DNA from: JAUIAI01 sp050633665
GTDB lineage: Bacteria > Pseudomonadota > Gammaproteobacteria > Burkholderiales > Burkholderiaceae_E
Assembly (NCBI GenBank): GCA_050633665.1
Contig: JBOEGY010000007.1
Location: 1 to 64,000, forward strand
Reading direction: 5' to 3'
DNA length: 64,000 nt
Notes under the pieces: model-generated
The model's input: the letters and a program-made list of their open reading frames with translations, nothing else
What the model was told of the DNA's origin: nothing
The model's database searches: none
In this document: in pieces, positions 16,981 through 26,518 of the stretch
How the letters are laid out: each line of letters starts with the position of its first letter
Position numbering within the stretch: the stretch's first letter is position 1
Position numbers and translations under genes: made by a program

Positions 16981-18836
16981 TCAGCACGCTTTTCAATCAG
17001 CGTGAAAGCGATCGGCATGCCAACCAGATGCTGACGAATACGTTCGGCATCAGGCTCAGCTACCGTCAATCTCACGGCCAGATTGTCATCCACCTCGACC
17101 GACACCTGATCATTGGCAACGCCTGCAGCCGCAACAGCATCAGCAATCGCCCAGCGGAATGCCTGCCGGCGAAGTTGTGGTTTGAAGATTTTGCCGACCG
17201 GCGTTAGCGGCATTACTTCAATGATTTCAATCCGTTTGGGCAAGGCGGCAGGTTCTTCAATACGAGGCACCAGAAACGCCAGAACATCATTTGATGACAC
17301 GGCCGAGCCCTCGCGCACACTGACAAACGCCACCGGCAACTCCCCGGCGTAGTTGTCCGGCATACCTACGGCTGCGGCAAGCTCGATATCAGGGTGCGCC
17401 AGCAGCGCATCTTCAATGGATTGGGGATCAATATTGTGGCTGCCCCGGATGATCACGTCTTTGGCTCGTCCGGTCAGGTAGAGCCGACCCGAATCATCGA
17501 GCCGGCCAAGATCACCGGTCAACAGCCAGCCACCGTCCAAAAACGTGCCGGCATTGCGGCTGTGATCGGTATACCCGGGCGAGACATTCGGTCCGCGCAC
17601 CGCGACGATACCAGTCTGGCCCGCCGGCAGCGGTTGAGACATGTCAATTTCATCACCATCGTACGGCACGATTACCACCTGCGAAAACGGCAACGGAAAT
17701 CCGCAGCAAAGCGGTTGCCGATCAGCATGAACCGACTCCAGCGCAATCGAGCCAGCCGTTTCGGTCATCCCAAAGATGTTGCGAACCGGGATGCCCGTGC
17801 GGGTTTCAAAACCATCTGCCAGTTCGGGGGGCAGCGGCGAGCCGCCAGTCAATGCCACCCGAATCCGGGAAACATCAGCATCGACCGGCCGCGCCATCAG
17901 ACCTGCCAGCAGAGTTGGGACGCACCCAATCGCCGTCACACCTAGCCGTTCCGCCTGGCGCCAGAAATCACCGATGAACGCGGTGTTTCTCATGCCTAGC
18001 CGCCCCGGCACCACAAGAGTTGCGCCACTGGACAAAACCGAAAGCCCGTAGACAAACGCACCGGCAACATGAAACAGCGGAAACCCATTGACGACCACAT
18101 CCTCCGGGCCATATCCGTGAAGCAACGCACACGACCGGGCGACATGAGCTTCATTGAGTCGCGTGTGGCGCACCAGCTTGGGCGTACCGGTTGTCCCGCC
18201 GGTGTGATAAAGCGCAGCAATCGCGTCGTCGTCACCGTCGATAAAACCCGCACCGACATCGATTTGCGGCGCACGACCATGCTCCTGGCGGAGCAATGCT
18301 TCAAACGAGCCGCTCGAGCCGGCGGAGTCTTCGCCCGCATCACAGTCGAAGATCGGAATACCGACACCGGCCTCGCGTAAGGCCGGCACCAGGGCTTGCC
18401 AGTAATCCTGCTCATGATTACGCCCCATCACGACCGCCACTTCCACCTGCGCGGCGTCGAACAAGACAGCAATGTGTTCGGCCCGTAATAGCGGATTGAT
18501 CGGGCAGGCCCGTCCGGCCAGTTGCGCGCCCCACAGCGCAATCTGCGCCGAGGGCGTGTGATTGCCCAAAATAGCCACTGACTTGCCGGCGACAACCCCG
18601 TATGCGCGAAACACTCTGGCCGCTGCCTGGATATCCGCATAGAGATCGGCAAAGCTCCAGCGCCGGTCTTTCTCTGGTGCAGCCGGGTCAGTCAGGTAGT
18701 GAATCGCCGTGCGATCGGGCCAGGCGCGAGCCGACGCCTCAAGTATCTTTTGCGGCGAACCATGCGGGCAGAGCGCCGCCAGGCCTTGCGCTTCCACATT
18801 GCGGATATCGGCGACGGATCGAATCGGTTTCATCAT
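16977..18836 (-). CDS. AMP-forming acyl-CoA synthetase
   Basis: 619 aa, ANL superfamily. It activates a carboxylic acid as acyl-AMP and transfers it to CoA. The P-loop-like A3 motif YHTGGTTGTPKLVRHT is near residue 213. The hinge and A8 region reads TGDLGRLDDSGRLYLTGRAK followed by DVIIRGSHNIDPQSIEDAL. The C-terminal lysine region is LTPVGKIFKPQLRR. The substrate cannot be told; FadD- and cyclohexanecarboxylate-CoA ligase-like enzymes share these motifs. It stands alone and is unrelated in position to the second ligase at 30167-31705. Confidence 0.9.
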   Translation of the reverse strand: MMKPIRSVADIRNVEAQGLAALCPHGSPQKILEASARAWPDRTAIHYLTDPAAPEKDRRWSFADLYADIQAAARVFRAYGVVAGKSVAILGNHTPSAQIALWGAQLAGRACPINPLLRAEHIAVLFDAAQVEVAVVMGRNHEQDYWQALVPALREAGVGIPIFDCDAGEDSAGSSGSFEALLRQEHGRAPQIDVGAGFIDGDDDAIAALYHTGGTTGTPKLVRHTRLNEAHVARSCALLHGYGPEDVVVNGFPLFHVAGAFVYGLSVLSSGATLVVPGRLGMRNTAFIGDFWRQAERLGVTAIGCVPTLLAGLMARPVDADVSRIRVALTGGSPLPPELADGFETRTGIPVRNIFGMTETAGSIALESVHADRQPLCCGFPLPFSQVVIVPYDGDEIDMSQPLPAGQTGIVAVRGPNVSPGYTDHSRNAGTFLDGGWLLTGDLGRLDDSGRLYLTGRAKDVIIRGSHNIDPQSIEDALLAHPDIELAAAVGMPDNYAGELPVAFVSVREGSAVSSNDVLAFLVPRIEEPAALPKRIEIIEVMPLTPVGKIFKPQLRRQAFRWAIADAVAAAGVANDQVSVEVDDNLAVRLTVAEPDAERIRQHLVGMPIAFTLIEKRAD

Positions 18837-18968
18837 TGATGGTTCTAAAGGCTCTGCGCCGAAAGGCTGTTCAGCCCATTACCCGGCGACCCGGAATGTG
18901 CGGGTGTCATGGCGTATGTATCTCGTTGATGTCTCTTCAACGCAAGCCTGGTTTGCGCCAACCGGTTA

Positions 18969-19298
18969 TCAGCTGCGAATAGTCGAAAACACCTGCTCCA
19001 GTTCATGGAGCAAGACAGGCACCTTGTCTTTAACCCACTTGGGGTTCCGATGAGCGATCATCAGCCAGAACAGTGACTCGACATCAAAGAAGGTCGCGTC
19101 CAACACACCGGGCTCGCGCTTATCGCGCTTGAAATGCCAATGTACCGAGCCCGGATGTTTGTGGGCCAGGTATCGTCCAATGTGGGAAACATAGAGCCCC
19201 GCGGATTTTGCCGCGCGTTCGACCAGAGGCATCAAGGTGTCTCGGGTAACCCCTTCGGGGATGTCGATGTAATAGCTGTCAGATCTCTTTTCCTTCAT
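18969..19298 (-). CDS. Hypothetical protein, 109 aa
   Basis: The start is placed at ATG 19298 (MKEKRSDSYYIDIPEGVTRD), with GGAGA about 8 nt upstream. A longer frame reaches 19472 but crosses the 11-bp tandem repeats and looks non-coding. Soluble, with a His/Trp-rich middle (KHPGSVHWHFKRDKREPG). I do not recognise the family. Confidence 0.6.
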   Translation of the reverse strand: MKEKRSDSYYIDIPEGVTRDTLMPLVERAAKSAGLYVSHIGRYLAHKHPGSVHWHFKRDKREPGVLDATFFDVESLFWLMIAHRNPKWVKDKVPVLLHELEQVFSTIRS

Positions 19299-19399
19299 GG
19301 GACTGTCTCCGTAGCAGCGCCTGGTGCGCCGAGCAGGGCTTGAGCCGACCTCCCCGGCTTCGGCGAAATGCCCGATGCAGGCAGGATACCGTGAGCTTT

Positions 19400-19454
19400 T
19401 GTGCCTGCTCTGTGCCTGCTCTGTACCTGCTCTGTACCTTCTCTGTGCCTGAAC
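19400..19454. repeat. Five 11-bp tandem repeats
   Basis: Units TGTGCCTGCTC (twice), TGTACCTGCTC, TGTACCTTCTC and TGTGCCTGAAC follow head to tail, about 100 bp upstream of the 109-aa gene. Period 11 is near one helical turn, so stacked protein sites are possible; slippage is the simpler reading. Confidence 0.85.
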
Positions 19455-19502
19455 CCTGAATTTTCCCGCCAAAGCGATTCAACAGCACGGCCAGACCAAT
19501 GA

Positions 19503-19865
19503 CTAGCGGACAAACCCCTGCGCCTTGTAGCTGGCATACCCCGCTCTGGTCAGCGCGGTGAGTTCGCGGATCAAAGCGGGCTCCACGGCGGAAAAATTGA
19601 AACAGGATTTGCCGTGCATTCTGGATTTCAATTCGGGAGATACTGACGCCAGTAATTCAGGCTTTACATACACCGGCATCAAGTGAAAACTAACATACGA
19701 CTTTTTGACTTTGACCGCCCCAAAAAACAAAGGCTTCTTGTTCTTCATAATGTGATTCGTGTCAATGTAAAGCTCGGAATCATCATTCCTCTTGGTATTG
19801 AGTTTTGCCGCATACGGCGCCAAAATCTTGCAGAGCACCAGATAGACGGCTGTGAAGTCTTGCAT
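19503..19865 (-). CDS. Conserved hypothetical protein, 120 aa
   Basis: The start is taken at ATG 19865 (MQDFTAVYLVLCKILAPYAA), preceded by AGGCGA at good spacing; an in-frame ATG 12 nt upstream is possible. The segment PLFFGAVKVKKSYVSFHLMP then VYVKPELLASVSPEL resembles small DUF1801/YdhG-like proteins, whose role is not settled. I am not certain of that assignment. No operon partner is evident. Confidence 0.6.
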   Translation of the reverse strand: MQDFTAVYLVLCKILAPYAAKLNTKRNDDSELYIDTNHIMKNKKPLFFGAVKVKKSYVSFHLMPVYVKPELLASVSPELKSRMHGKSCFNFSAVEPALIRELTALTRAGYASYKAQGFVR

Positions 19866-19957
19866 TGATCGCCTCATGGTTGCACGGCCTCATTGATCAG
19901 CCGGTGGGTGCCACAGTCAAGCCGTGTGTTCCCTAAAGAACCGGGATTGCCGGCAAG

Positions 19958-20563
19958 TCAGACCACGGCGGCCAGATTACTGCGGGCTCTTTCCTCAAAA
20001 CACTGCCGAAAGTGCGGCGTGCTGTAGATGAAATCGCGCGCCAGAAACGCCTTCAGAACCGCTTTGCGCTTCATGTTGTAAACGACGCCGGGCACCCAAC
20101 TATACTCGGCCCGAACCTGCTCGTCATACTCGGCAAACCGCTCGGCAGATGCGCCCAGAATAGCCAGATCAATGTCCACCAGCAACTGTTGGTCTGGCTC
20201 TACCACCAATGCGTCATGTTTGGTCGCCATGATCAGTTGGTGCACGCGGTTCCGGGTAGTCTGCCCAGCGCCGGCTGCGGACAGCGCACTAACCGCCCAG
20301 TCCGCGCTTTGTTGCTCATTGGATTTTCCCTTGACATCATAGATAGCGTCATGAAACCACAAGGCCAGACTGACTTCGCCCGGATGCAAGGCCTGCTCCC
20401 GGACCTCAGCAAAATGAGTCAGGCATTCGACCAAATGTTGCTGCGAGTGATAATGCCTTTGCGGCTCCTGATAGGCCGCCAGTAAATGCGCGAGCAGCTG
20501 CCCGGGCGGCTGGAGGTTCAGGTCAGACCAGGCAAGCGCCCAGGATTCATCAAAACTGTTCAT
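19958..20563 (-). CDS. HD-domain metal-dependent phosphohydrolase
   Basis: 201 aa. Metal ligand motifs of the HD superfamily appear in order: RHYHSQQHL (about 36), WFHDAIYD (about 68), SNEQQSA (about 81) and VDIDLAILG (about 128). This subgroup is commonly annotated as predicted HD-superfamily hydrolase with unknown substrate. Its ATG overlaps the end of the 72-aa gene upstream by 4 nt, so three genes (DUF3703, 72 aa, HD) are translationally coupled. Confidence 0.8.
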   Translation of the reverse strand: MNSFDESWALAWSDLNLQPPGQLLAHLLAAYQEPQRHYHSQQHLVECLTHFAEVREQALHPGEVSLALWFHDAIYDVKGKSNEQQSADWAVSALSAAGAGQTTRNRVHQLIMATKHDALVVEPDQQLLVDIDLAILGASAERFAEYDEQVRAEYSWVPGVVYNMKRKAVLKAFLARDFIYSTPHFRQCFEERARSNLAAVV

Positions 20564-20778
20564 GATGAGGACGTAACAAGCAAAAAAGTGGCGAGCCCGC
20601 GAACAACCGGGGGCGGCGCAGTTTGCACCAATTGAAAACGGCGCCGCCCATCGCCCGGCAGCCAGCGATCGGGATCATTCAGTCTCTCAGGAAGCCTGCC
20701 CGCCTTCTGGTCAAAACGTTTGGAAATACCGTCGAGCCGGCCTGGCTGGAAATGCTCAATCGCCCTGAATTGCTTCAT
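20560..20778 (-). CDS. Small hypothetical protein, 72 aa
   Basis: MKQFRAIEHFQPGRLDGISK is the start. It overlaps the DUF3703 stop by 4 nt and the HD-hydrolase start by 4 nt, the pattern of a coupled operon, which is the main reason to call it. The C-terminal QTAPPPVVRGLATFLL is hydrophobic. No family recognised; it may be a shortened relative of a longer protein. Confidence 0.5.
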   Translation of the reverse strand: MKQFRAIEHFQPGRLDGISKRFDQKAGRLPERLNDPDRWLPGDGRRRFQLVQTAPPPVVRGLATFLLVTSSS

Positions 20779-21155
20779 GCGCGCGGCTTCTCCGGTTGGC
20801 TCTTCGCCCTGATAATGAGCGCTTCAAGGTCCGGTGCAAGCGGCAGCCGCTTGAAGGGGCTCACATTGGCCCCGCCTGTGTTGCCAGCAGGCACCAGGCC
20901 AACCGCAGTCTTGGTTGCCGCGCCAACAAGGCGCAGCATCTGCCCTGCGGCTTCATGCGCATTGCGCTCACGCCACGCCCAGACGAGCATGTGCCAATGC
21001 GCGCGAATATGTTGCGAGGTTGATGCCTGGCCGAGCACGTGCGCTCTTTCGAGATGGGCAAACGACTCTTTAGACCGGCCCCGTGCGCTGGCAGCCGCCG
21101 CCAGCGAAAGCTCGATATCAACAATGGGACGAATATTGCGACCAAAATGGGACAT
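20775..21155 (-). CDS. DUF3703 family protein
   Basis: 126 aa from ATG 21155 (MSHFGRNIRPIVDIELSLAA). The segments FAHLERAHVLGQASTSQHIR and LVGAATKTAVGLVPAGNTGG then ANVSPFKRLPL match the conserved core of DUF3703, whose function is unknown. First gene of the three-gene coupled set with the 72-aa protein and the HD hydrolase. Confidence 0.85.
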   Translation of the reverse strand: MSHFGRNIRPIVDIELSLAAAASARGRSKESFAHLERAHVLGQASTSQHIRAHWHMLVWAWRERNAHEAAGQMLRLVGAATKTAVGLVPAGNTGGANVSPFKRLPLAPDLEALIIRAKSQPEKPRA

Positions 21156-21220
21156 ATAGCCTCCTGAGTGCTGTGATAACTGTACCGTGCCGCATAAGTC
21201 CGGCAAAACCGTTTACAGGG

Positions 21221-21739
21221 CTAGACATCTTGCCTCTGCAATAAATCAATGTAAGCGACCTCAACCAGCTCGCCTGTCTGTATGCCGAGTTGTGCCATCA
21301 GATCCACCGCCTCCGCTTCACCGCCGGCTACGGAGTCGGTGTCGGCAAGTACAACCTCCAGTTCGATGAACTGCCCCAACCCGTCAACTTCGTCTAAATG
21401 AATACGTGTGCGACCGGCCAGAAAGAGCACGCGACGCTTGCGTACCTGCCCCAGGACACCATAGGCCAACGCAAGAGACTCACGTAGGATCTCCGGATCA
21501 GCGGTACGAGACCGCAGATAGAACGATTCTTTCGGCCCGGTCTGGTCACTACGACGGTAAAAAATCAGCTCGCCGCGATCATCGGCAAACTTTCTGAGCT
21601 TGAGACGGCCCTCCTGACACAGGAAGAACGTATCCTCCTGAAAAATCTCAACCGGGCCCGCCGTCGCCAATGAGCGAGCCCGCTCATATAATGAAGACAT
21701 ATCTGACACCTTTGCCTTGATCTCTACATTGCGGGACAT
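21221..21739 (-). CDS. CYTH-domain protein (class IV adenylate cyclase-like)
   Basis: 172 aa from MSRNVEIKAKV. The EIKAK signature, LKLRKF, ELIFYRR and the acidic strand IELEVVL mark the CYTH triphosphate tunnel fold. Related enzymes are class IV adenylate cyclases and thiamine triphosphatases; this branch is usually annotated only as CYTH or class IV adenylate cyclase. A clear paralogue lies at 48270-48776. Monocistronic by position. Confidence 0.85.
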   Translation of the reverse strand: MSRNVEIKAKVSDMSSLYERARSLATAGPVEIFQEDTFFLCQEGRLKLRKFADDRGELIFYRRSDQTGPKESFYLRSRTADPEILRESLALAYGVLGQVRKRRVLFLAGRTRIHLDEVDGLGQFIELEVVLADTDSVAGGEAEAVDLMAQLGIQTGELVEVAYIDLLQRQDV

Positions 21740-21921
21740 AGTCAACAAAACTCCGTGGACTTCGACTGCTTTGCCATTTGGTTAAATCGCAGCTGTGATG
21801 CGCCCACCATCCGATGCGCGCAACACCCGCAACGCGGCTCCAGCGCGTTCTTGTACGGCGCGGTGTTCGTCACCTGAAGCTCCCACGAATTTGACCCAAC
21901 GGCAATAAGCCCTGCCAATCT

Positions 21922-22503
21922 TCATTGCTTTAACACTGCCGATACACGCTTTTGGAGTAGCGGCACTAACTCGCCTTCAAACCACGGATTATTACGCAAC
22001 CAACGATTATTTCTCGGGCTTGGATGGGGTAGCGGCACTACCTCGGGCCAGTGAGTCCTCCATCGGCTCACGATGTCAGTTACCGAAGCGCCGCTATTCC
22101 CAAGATGGTAGTCCTGAGCATACTTTCCGATAACCAGCGTGAGCTGAAGGTCATTCAAATGATCCAGCAACTGGGCGCGCCAAGCCGCTGCGCACTCCGG
22201 CCTGGGAGGAAGGTCCCCGGCATTTCCGGTACCCGGAAAGCAAAAACCCATCGGTACTATCGCAATGTTCTTTTTGTCATAGAAAACATCCGGCTCAATA
22301 CCCAGCCAGTCACGCAAACGCTTACCGCTGGGGTCATCAAAAGGGACTCCGGTCTCGTGTACCTTCTTGCCAGGCGCTTGTCCGGCAATCAGTATCCTGG
22401 CTCGCGAATCAAACTGAACCACAGGCCGCGGCCCCAGTGGCAAATGCTCGTGGCAAATTTCGCACGACCGTACCTTCGAAAGCAATGTTGATAGCTTGCT
22501 CAT
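21922..22503 (-). CDS. Uracil-DNA glycosylase family protein
   Basis: 193 aa from ATG 22503; a GTG sits one codon upstream. The active-site-like motif IAGQAPGKKVHETGVPFDD (about 40-58) and the C-terminal LPHPSPRNNRW are those of UDG-superfamily proteins related to families 4 and 5. Four cysteines for an iron-sulfur cluster are not complete: CEICHEH is near the N-terminus, with no matching distal pair. This fits the YqeG-like UDG-fold branch, whose DNA-repair activity is often unproven. Confidence 0.82.
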   Translation of the reverse strand: MSKLSTLLSKVRSCEICHEHLPLGPRPVVQFDSRARILIAGQAPGKKVHETGVPFDDPSGKRLRDWLGIEPDVFYDKKNIAIVPMGFCFPGTGNAGDLPPRPECAAAWRAQLLDHLNDLQLTLVIGKYAQDYHLGNSGASVTDIVSRWRTHWPEVVPLPHPSPRNNRWLRNNPWFEGELVPLLQKRVSAVLKQ

Positions 22504-22891
22504 CACTCAACTGACCGATGCGGGCCAACGGTTGACCCCAACACGATGTTATACGCCTGCTTCACGATCGACACTTCTTTGATTGCCCCTCCCCGCAACG
22601 ACGAGTCTGCCAGGCCATCCGGACTGATATGGAACCGATGCGATCAACATAGCGATTCAGATTTCAACGGTCGAAGATATTTACATGAAATTTGTCCACA
22701 GGATCTGGTGAAACGGTGGTGCCTCCGCACGCTACCAGTCGTCTGGCATCGGTCGCAACGCTCATGCTCGCACACGTTTTGTGGGCTAAGTGGCATCAGT
22801 CCGGCGCATGCCGAATGCATCCTACAATGCCAGGCTAAATGATTGAGCGAGCCGTACCCCCGATCATCACTAACGGAGCAAACCTGCAAAC
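22504..22891. other. 388-bp interval with no evident gene
   Basis: Lies between divergent genes (UDG leftwards, lipoprotein rightwards). No RNA, repeat or persuasive small ORF seen; it should hold both promoters. Confidence 0.4.
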
Positions 22892-24085
22892 ATGAAATTG
22901 ATTGCCCTTTTACTACCCGCTTTGCTGGCTGCCTGTGGCGGTGGTGGAGCCGAACAGGAAACCAGTGACAACGGGGCCAACCGCGACCTTAACGGAGAGC
23001 TAACCGGCAGGCTTGTCACCACCGTTGATTTCCAGCCTTATGAGTTCGATCTAAGCACCGGCGCCGCCCGAAAACTGCCCGTCGTCACCAGCAAGCAATT
23101 TATGGACAACCGCGGCGAAGGTGACAACGTACGGGAGTACAACTTTTTCGCCGCCAGCGAAAGCCCTGAAGATCCTGGCTATGTAGAAACCAACTATCAG
23201 TGCTTCACAGTCCCCACGGGTGCCTGCCTCGCCATTTATGACGCCAACTATCAAGTCGTCGCCCGGGTTGCGGCGCACGAAAAAACACTGGATGAACCGG
23301 CCAAGCTATCTCGCTCAGGCAAACTGGTCGCCATGAGCGACATGCATCTTTACTACAACCAGACCGCCACAATCTTGCTCATGGATGTTGCCAGCAGCAA
23401 CGTCATTGATTCAGTTCAGATTGATCACGAGGTCGAAGGCCGCGCCAATCTACCTGGTCACCCCCCCTTGGAATGGGGCCTTGATGACGAAGTAATTTTC
23501 TCAGTACCCGCCGACACTCGCCCCACGGTTTACGTGACCGAACCGGGCACGATGAAAATCGCTCGCAGAATAAAACTGCCTGCTTCCTATATCGGCTATA
23601 TCGACAGCCTGGATTTACATCCCGATGGCAAGCAACTGTTAATCGGCTATCGCAGAAAAAGCGGAGCCAATAATGGCATCGACGGCGGCGGCCTGATCAT
23701 AGTCCTTAGTCTTGACGACTTAAGCATCCGGATACCGGCGGTCAATCAGGCTGATCAATCAACGATGCCGATTGGTAACGGGTTTATCAGCCAATACAGT
23801 AACCCAATGTGGTCGCCTGACGGCCGCACAATCATGTTTCTGAACAATACCGATCTAAATGGCTCAGTCTCATCACGAAATCCGATTTTCGGCTTGCCAG
23901 CGATTACGTTTGGGATGGTCGTGGTGCCGCAAGAAGCAAGCAGACTCATCGTAAACAGTCCGGGCGAACCTATTATTGCTCCGGCTCGTGCGGTGCGAAT
24001 GGAAAGCGTCTTAACGCCGGGTACCACAACATCCCAGTGGTTCGGAGATCGCTACGAAGGCGGTTACGTTAACTGGATCAGGTAG
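22892..24085 (+). CDS. Lipoprotein with TolB/WD40-like repeats
   Basis: 397 aa. MKLIALLLPALLAACGGGG is a lipoprotein signal with lipobox LAAC; Cys15 would be acylated. A Gly/acid-rich linker follows, then beta-strand repeats with propeller signatures such as LHPDGKQLLIGYR (about 248) and MWSPDGRTIMFLNN (about 308). Outer-membrane or periplasmic location is likely. The specific role is unknown. It is the only plus-strand gene between 10 and 29 kb. Confidence 0.75.
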   Translation: MKLIALLLPALLAACGGGGAEQETSDNGANRDLNGELTGRLVTTVDFQPYEFDLSTGAARKLPVVTSKQFMDNRGEGDNVREYNFFAASESPEDPGYVETNYQCFTVPTGACLAIYDANYQVVARVAAHEKTLDEPAKLSRSGKLVAMSDMHLYYNQTATILLMDVASSNVIDSVQIDHEVEGRANLPGHPPLEWGLDDEVIFSVPADTRPTVYVTEPGTMKIARRIKLPASYIGYIDSLDLHPDGKQLLIGYRRKSGANNGIDGGGLIIVLSLDDLSIRIPAVNQADQSTMPIGNGFISQYSNPMWSPDGRTIMFLNNTDLNGSVSSRNPIFGLPAITFGMVVVPQEASRLIVNSPGEPIIAPARAVRMESVLTPGTTTSQWFGDRYEGGYVNWIR

Positions 24086-24200
24086 GCGCCAGTTTGCCTC
24101 GGCAATAATACCTCTACACGCAAATGGTGCACGATGAGTTGCCCGCCATAGAAAGAGCCAATCTTTCGGCTTTGGCAACTCAAACAAACGGGGCCGCCTC

Positions 24201-25637
24201 TCACCGGACTCTTTTGACATGAAACTTGGTATTGTGATTCTGCTCGATGGGGTGATCAGAACCCGTCGATCTAAATTTCTTTCGGTACTTGTTGTTATTT
24301 TCGGAGTTTTCATCATCGATAAAGAAGAAGCCTTTAGTGCCTACAACGTTAGCGCCTTTGACTTCCTTTGAAAAAACACCGTAGGAATAATTCAGATTCG
24401 GAAAACTAAAATTATTTGGCGAAGTACTCCTACTTTTAAAATAACAAAGATGCAACAATGTTCCGTCTTTATTCACAGAGCCGGGCGAGATGTTTCCCGA
24501 CACGAAATTTGCATTGTTAGTATCTTCGTTATCCAAATAAATTTTCTGCCCTTTCGATCCGGGTGGACAGTCTCTTCCAAGTTTTAAAACAGAATAGGCA
24601 CCGTCAGTGCGCTGAAAGTTTAAGCCGTTTGTGCGGCAAAATTCCAGGGCGACATTGCCTTTGCGATCGGACCAAGACCGCCCCTTCCACCCGGACATAT
24701 AGGATTTGCCAGCGTCTTCTGCATCCATAAATACTGTGATCCACTCACTATCGCATCTATGATCTCCAGACAAAACGCCCACGTCGTATCGGCCAGTATC
24801 GGGTTCAGGATAGACCAAACGGTGAAATTTTTTGTCCGTAGCGCTTAGTCCGGTTGAACCAAATCGAACGGTATCGTAATCATCATTTGGGCAATCGGTG
24901 TCATAAGTCATTATTGATTTTTTGTCATATCTTCCTAATCCAACATATTTTCTAAAATTGCGTCCGTTCGCCCCGTTGTATGGCCAGTTTCCAACCGAAC
25001 GGACTTCATCCGCATTGCGGATAATGTGCATATACTGGTACGGAATTTCCGTTGTCTCTGGCTTCGCAACCTGCCCATCGCAGTTGGCGAACCTGTCCGG
25101 ACGCAGACCTTCATGCACATAGCCTAGGACATGTCCAAATTCGTGAGCCGCATATTCCCTGATACATTTGCCTTCAAAATCGTCGCAAGGCGCCATCGAC
25201 CGGCCCCATGCGTTTAAGCGCACGGCGTATTGCCTTACGTTGCTATCGGTATCGGTATCGGTATAAGGCCCAGTCTTCCCTTTGTTGGCGCGTTCTCCGT
25301 CGAAAGCATCTGTTGCCATGTCGGGATCTCCGTCCAAATACAGTCCGACAAATTCAGCGCGCCTAGATTGAGGTATGACATCACACCAACGCCAATCCAC
25401 AAAGCGTACTGAGCTGCCCTTTTCCCACTGGGCCAGGGCGCCCCGCATGTGGTACTTGGCAACCCGCATGGAGCCTTTGCCCGCGTTACTCCCGGCAACG
25501 TAGCACACGCGAACAATCGTCCAGCCAGTTGCGTCCTGCTGCCACCGTCCATTGTTTACAAGCGTAAGAGCATCTGAGCGCTCTGGCGCAAGCGTAAGCG
25601 AAAAAATCGCCAGAATAAAAATCACTAATGCCCGCAT
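24201..25637 (-). CDS. Secreted metzincin-type zinc metalloprotease
   Basis: 478 aa from ATG 25637; MRALVIFILAIFSLTLAPER is a signal peptide. The zinc site AAHEFGHVLGYVHEG (about residue 160) is the metzincin HEXXHXXGXXH, and SIMTYD (about 242) is the Met-turn. The C-terminal half is Asn/Lys/Ser-rich and may be a lectin-like or structural domain. Base composition is more AT-rich than its neighbours, suggesting acquisition. It opens a run of unrelated minus-strand genes that may be cassettes. Confidence 0.8.
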   Translation of the reverse strand: MRALVIFILAIFSLTLAPERSDALTLVNNGRWQQDATGWTIVRVCYVAGSNAGKGSMRVAKYHMRGALAQWEKGSSVRFVDWRWCDVIPQSRRAEFVGLYLDGDPDMATDAFDGERANKGKTGPYTDTDTDSNVRQYAVRLNAWGRSMAPCDDFEGKCIREYAAHEFGHVLGYVHEGLRPDRFANCDGQVAKPETTEIPYQYMHIIRNADEVRSVGNWPYNGANGRNFRKYVGLGRYDKKSIMTYDTDCPNDDYDTVRFGSTGLSATDKKFHRLVYPEPDTGRYDVGVLSGDHRCDSEWITVFMDAEDAGKSYMSGWKGRSWSDRKGNVALEFCRTNGLNFQRTDGAYSVLKLGRDCPPGSKGQKIYLDNEDTNNANFVSGNISPGSVNKDGTLLHLCYFKSRSTSPNNFSFPNLNYSYGVFSKEVKGANVVGTKGFFFIDDENSENNNKYRKKFRSTGSDHPIEQNHNTKFHVKRVR

Positions 25638-25693
25638 GCTCTTTTCCCTCCCGGAACAATTAATCAACTGAAGAGTTAAGTCTGACGTTACGT

Positions 25694-25852
25694 TTATGAT
25701 TGGTTAGCATTTGTATGCTCTTGAAGAAATCTCTGCATGTCAATGCCGGGGCAAAAATTTACCAACCCATCTTTTTGACAACTCATTGCTCTTTGGCGAA
25801 GCGTGGACCAAGAACGATATCTTGCGTCAGGACCGCACAGATCGTTTGACAT
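25694..25852 (-). CDS. Small ORF of 52 aa, doubtful
   Basis: MSNDLCGPDARYRSWSTLRQ begins inside the 3' end of the acetyltransferase gene, overlapping it by 26 nt. It is Cys-rich with no recognised family. It is listed because it fills an otherwise empty 130 bp and ends beside GTTAGCA (25703-25709), an attC-core-like heptamer. Confidence 0.25.
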   Translation of the reverse strand: MSNDLCGPDARYRSWSTLRQRAMSCQKDGLVNFCPGIDMQRFLQEHTNANQS

Positions 25853-26261
25853 AGACGATCTCCGGATCACCTGGATCAAGATTATGGATAACCCCTGACC
25901 GTTCGTACCCCAGTTTCTCAAGGACATGCTGCATGTGTGAGTTGGATCTGTTGGTCGAGGTGAATAGATCTTTTGATTTAGATTGACCTTCGAGCAAGGC
26001 TACCAGTCTCGGCCCGTAACCAGATGAGCGCAGCGTCTCTGCGATATAGATCAAATCAATGAATGAGCGGCCAAAGAAGCCATGAGAGATAACGCCGTAG
26101 CCGGCTATGCCATCAGAACTTTCGGCTACCCAGGCACGACTGTTTTTGACAGCGTCCTGGATAAAATCTCTTCGGTCTGAACTAAGGCGGGCGATATGAT
26201 CGAGATCGAACAGGGTCGAAATATCGTCGGCGCGCGCCGGTCGGATTAGGGGCTCTGCCAT
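25827..26261 (-). CDS. GNAT-family N-acetyltransferase
   Basis: 144 aa. The N-terminal MAEPLIRPARADDISTLFDL and the core strand GIAGYGVISHGFFGRSFIDL then IYIAETLRSSGYGPRLVALL fit a GNAT acetyl-CoA binding fold. The C-terminal LEKLGYERSGVIHNLDPGDP is typical. The acceptor substrate is unknown. It sits in the 24-29 kb block of unrelated minus-strand genes. Confidence 0.78.
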   Translation of the reverse strand: MAEPLIRPARADDISTLFDLDHIARLSSDRRDFIQDAVKNSRAWVAESSDGIAGYGVISHGFFGRSFIDLIYIAETLRSSGYGPRLVALLEGQSKSKDLFTSTNRSNSHMQHVLEKLGYERSGVIHNLDPGDPEIVYVKRSVRS

Positions 26262-26518
26262 GTCTCTCTGACCTCAGATTTACTGGCGGGCGTTAGCACA
26301 CCCGGCGAGGCACAATCGGTTGAACAGTGCTTAAGGGTTCTAACGCTTAACCAAGAATTCCATTGGCACATCGATAGTTCCTTTTTCTGTTCTCTTATTA
26401 CCAGCACTGCGAAGCTCTTATTCAACGTTGAGCTTAGCAGTATTGCCTCACTTCAGAACTGGAATACCGAAATGCAGCACTTCCTCACGAATACTAAGTC
26501 TTGAATACAAGAATATCG

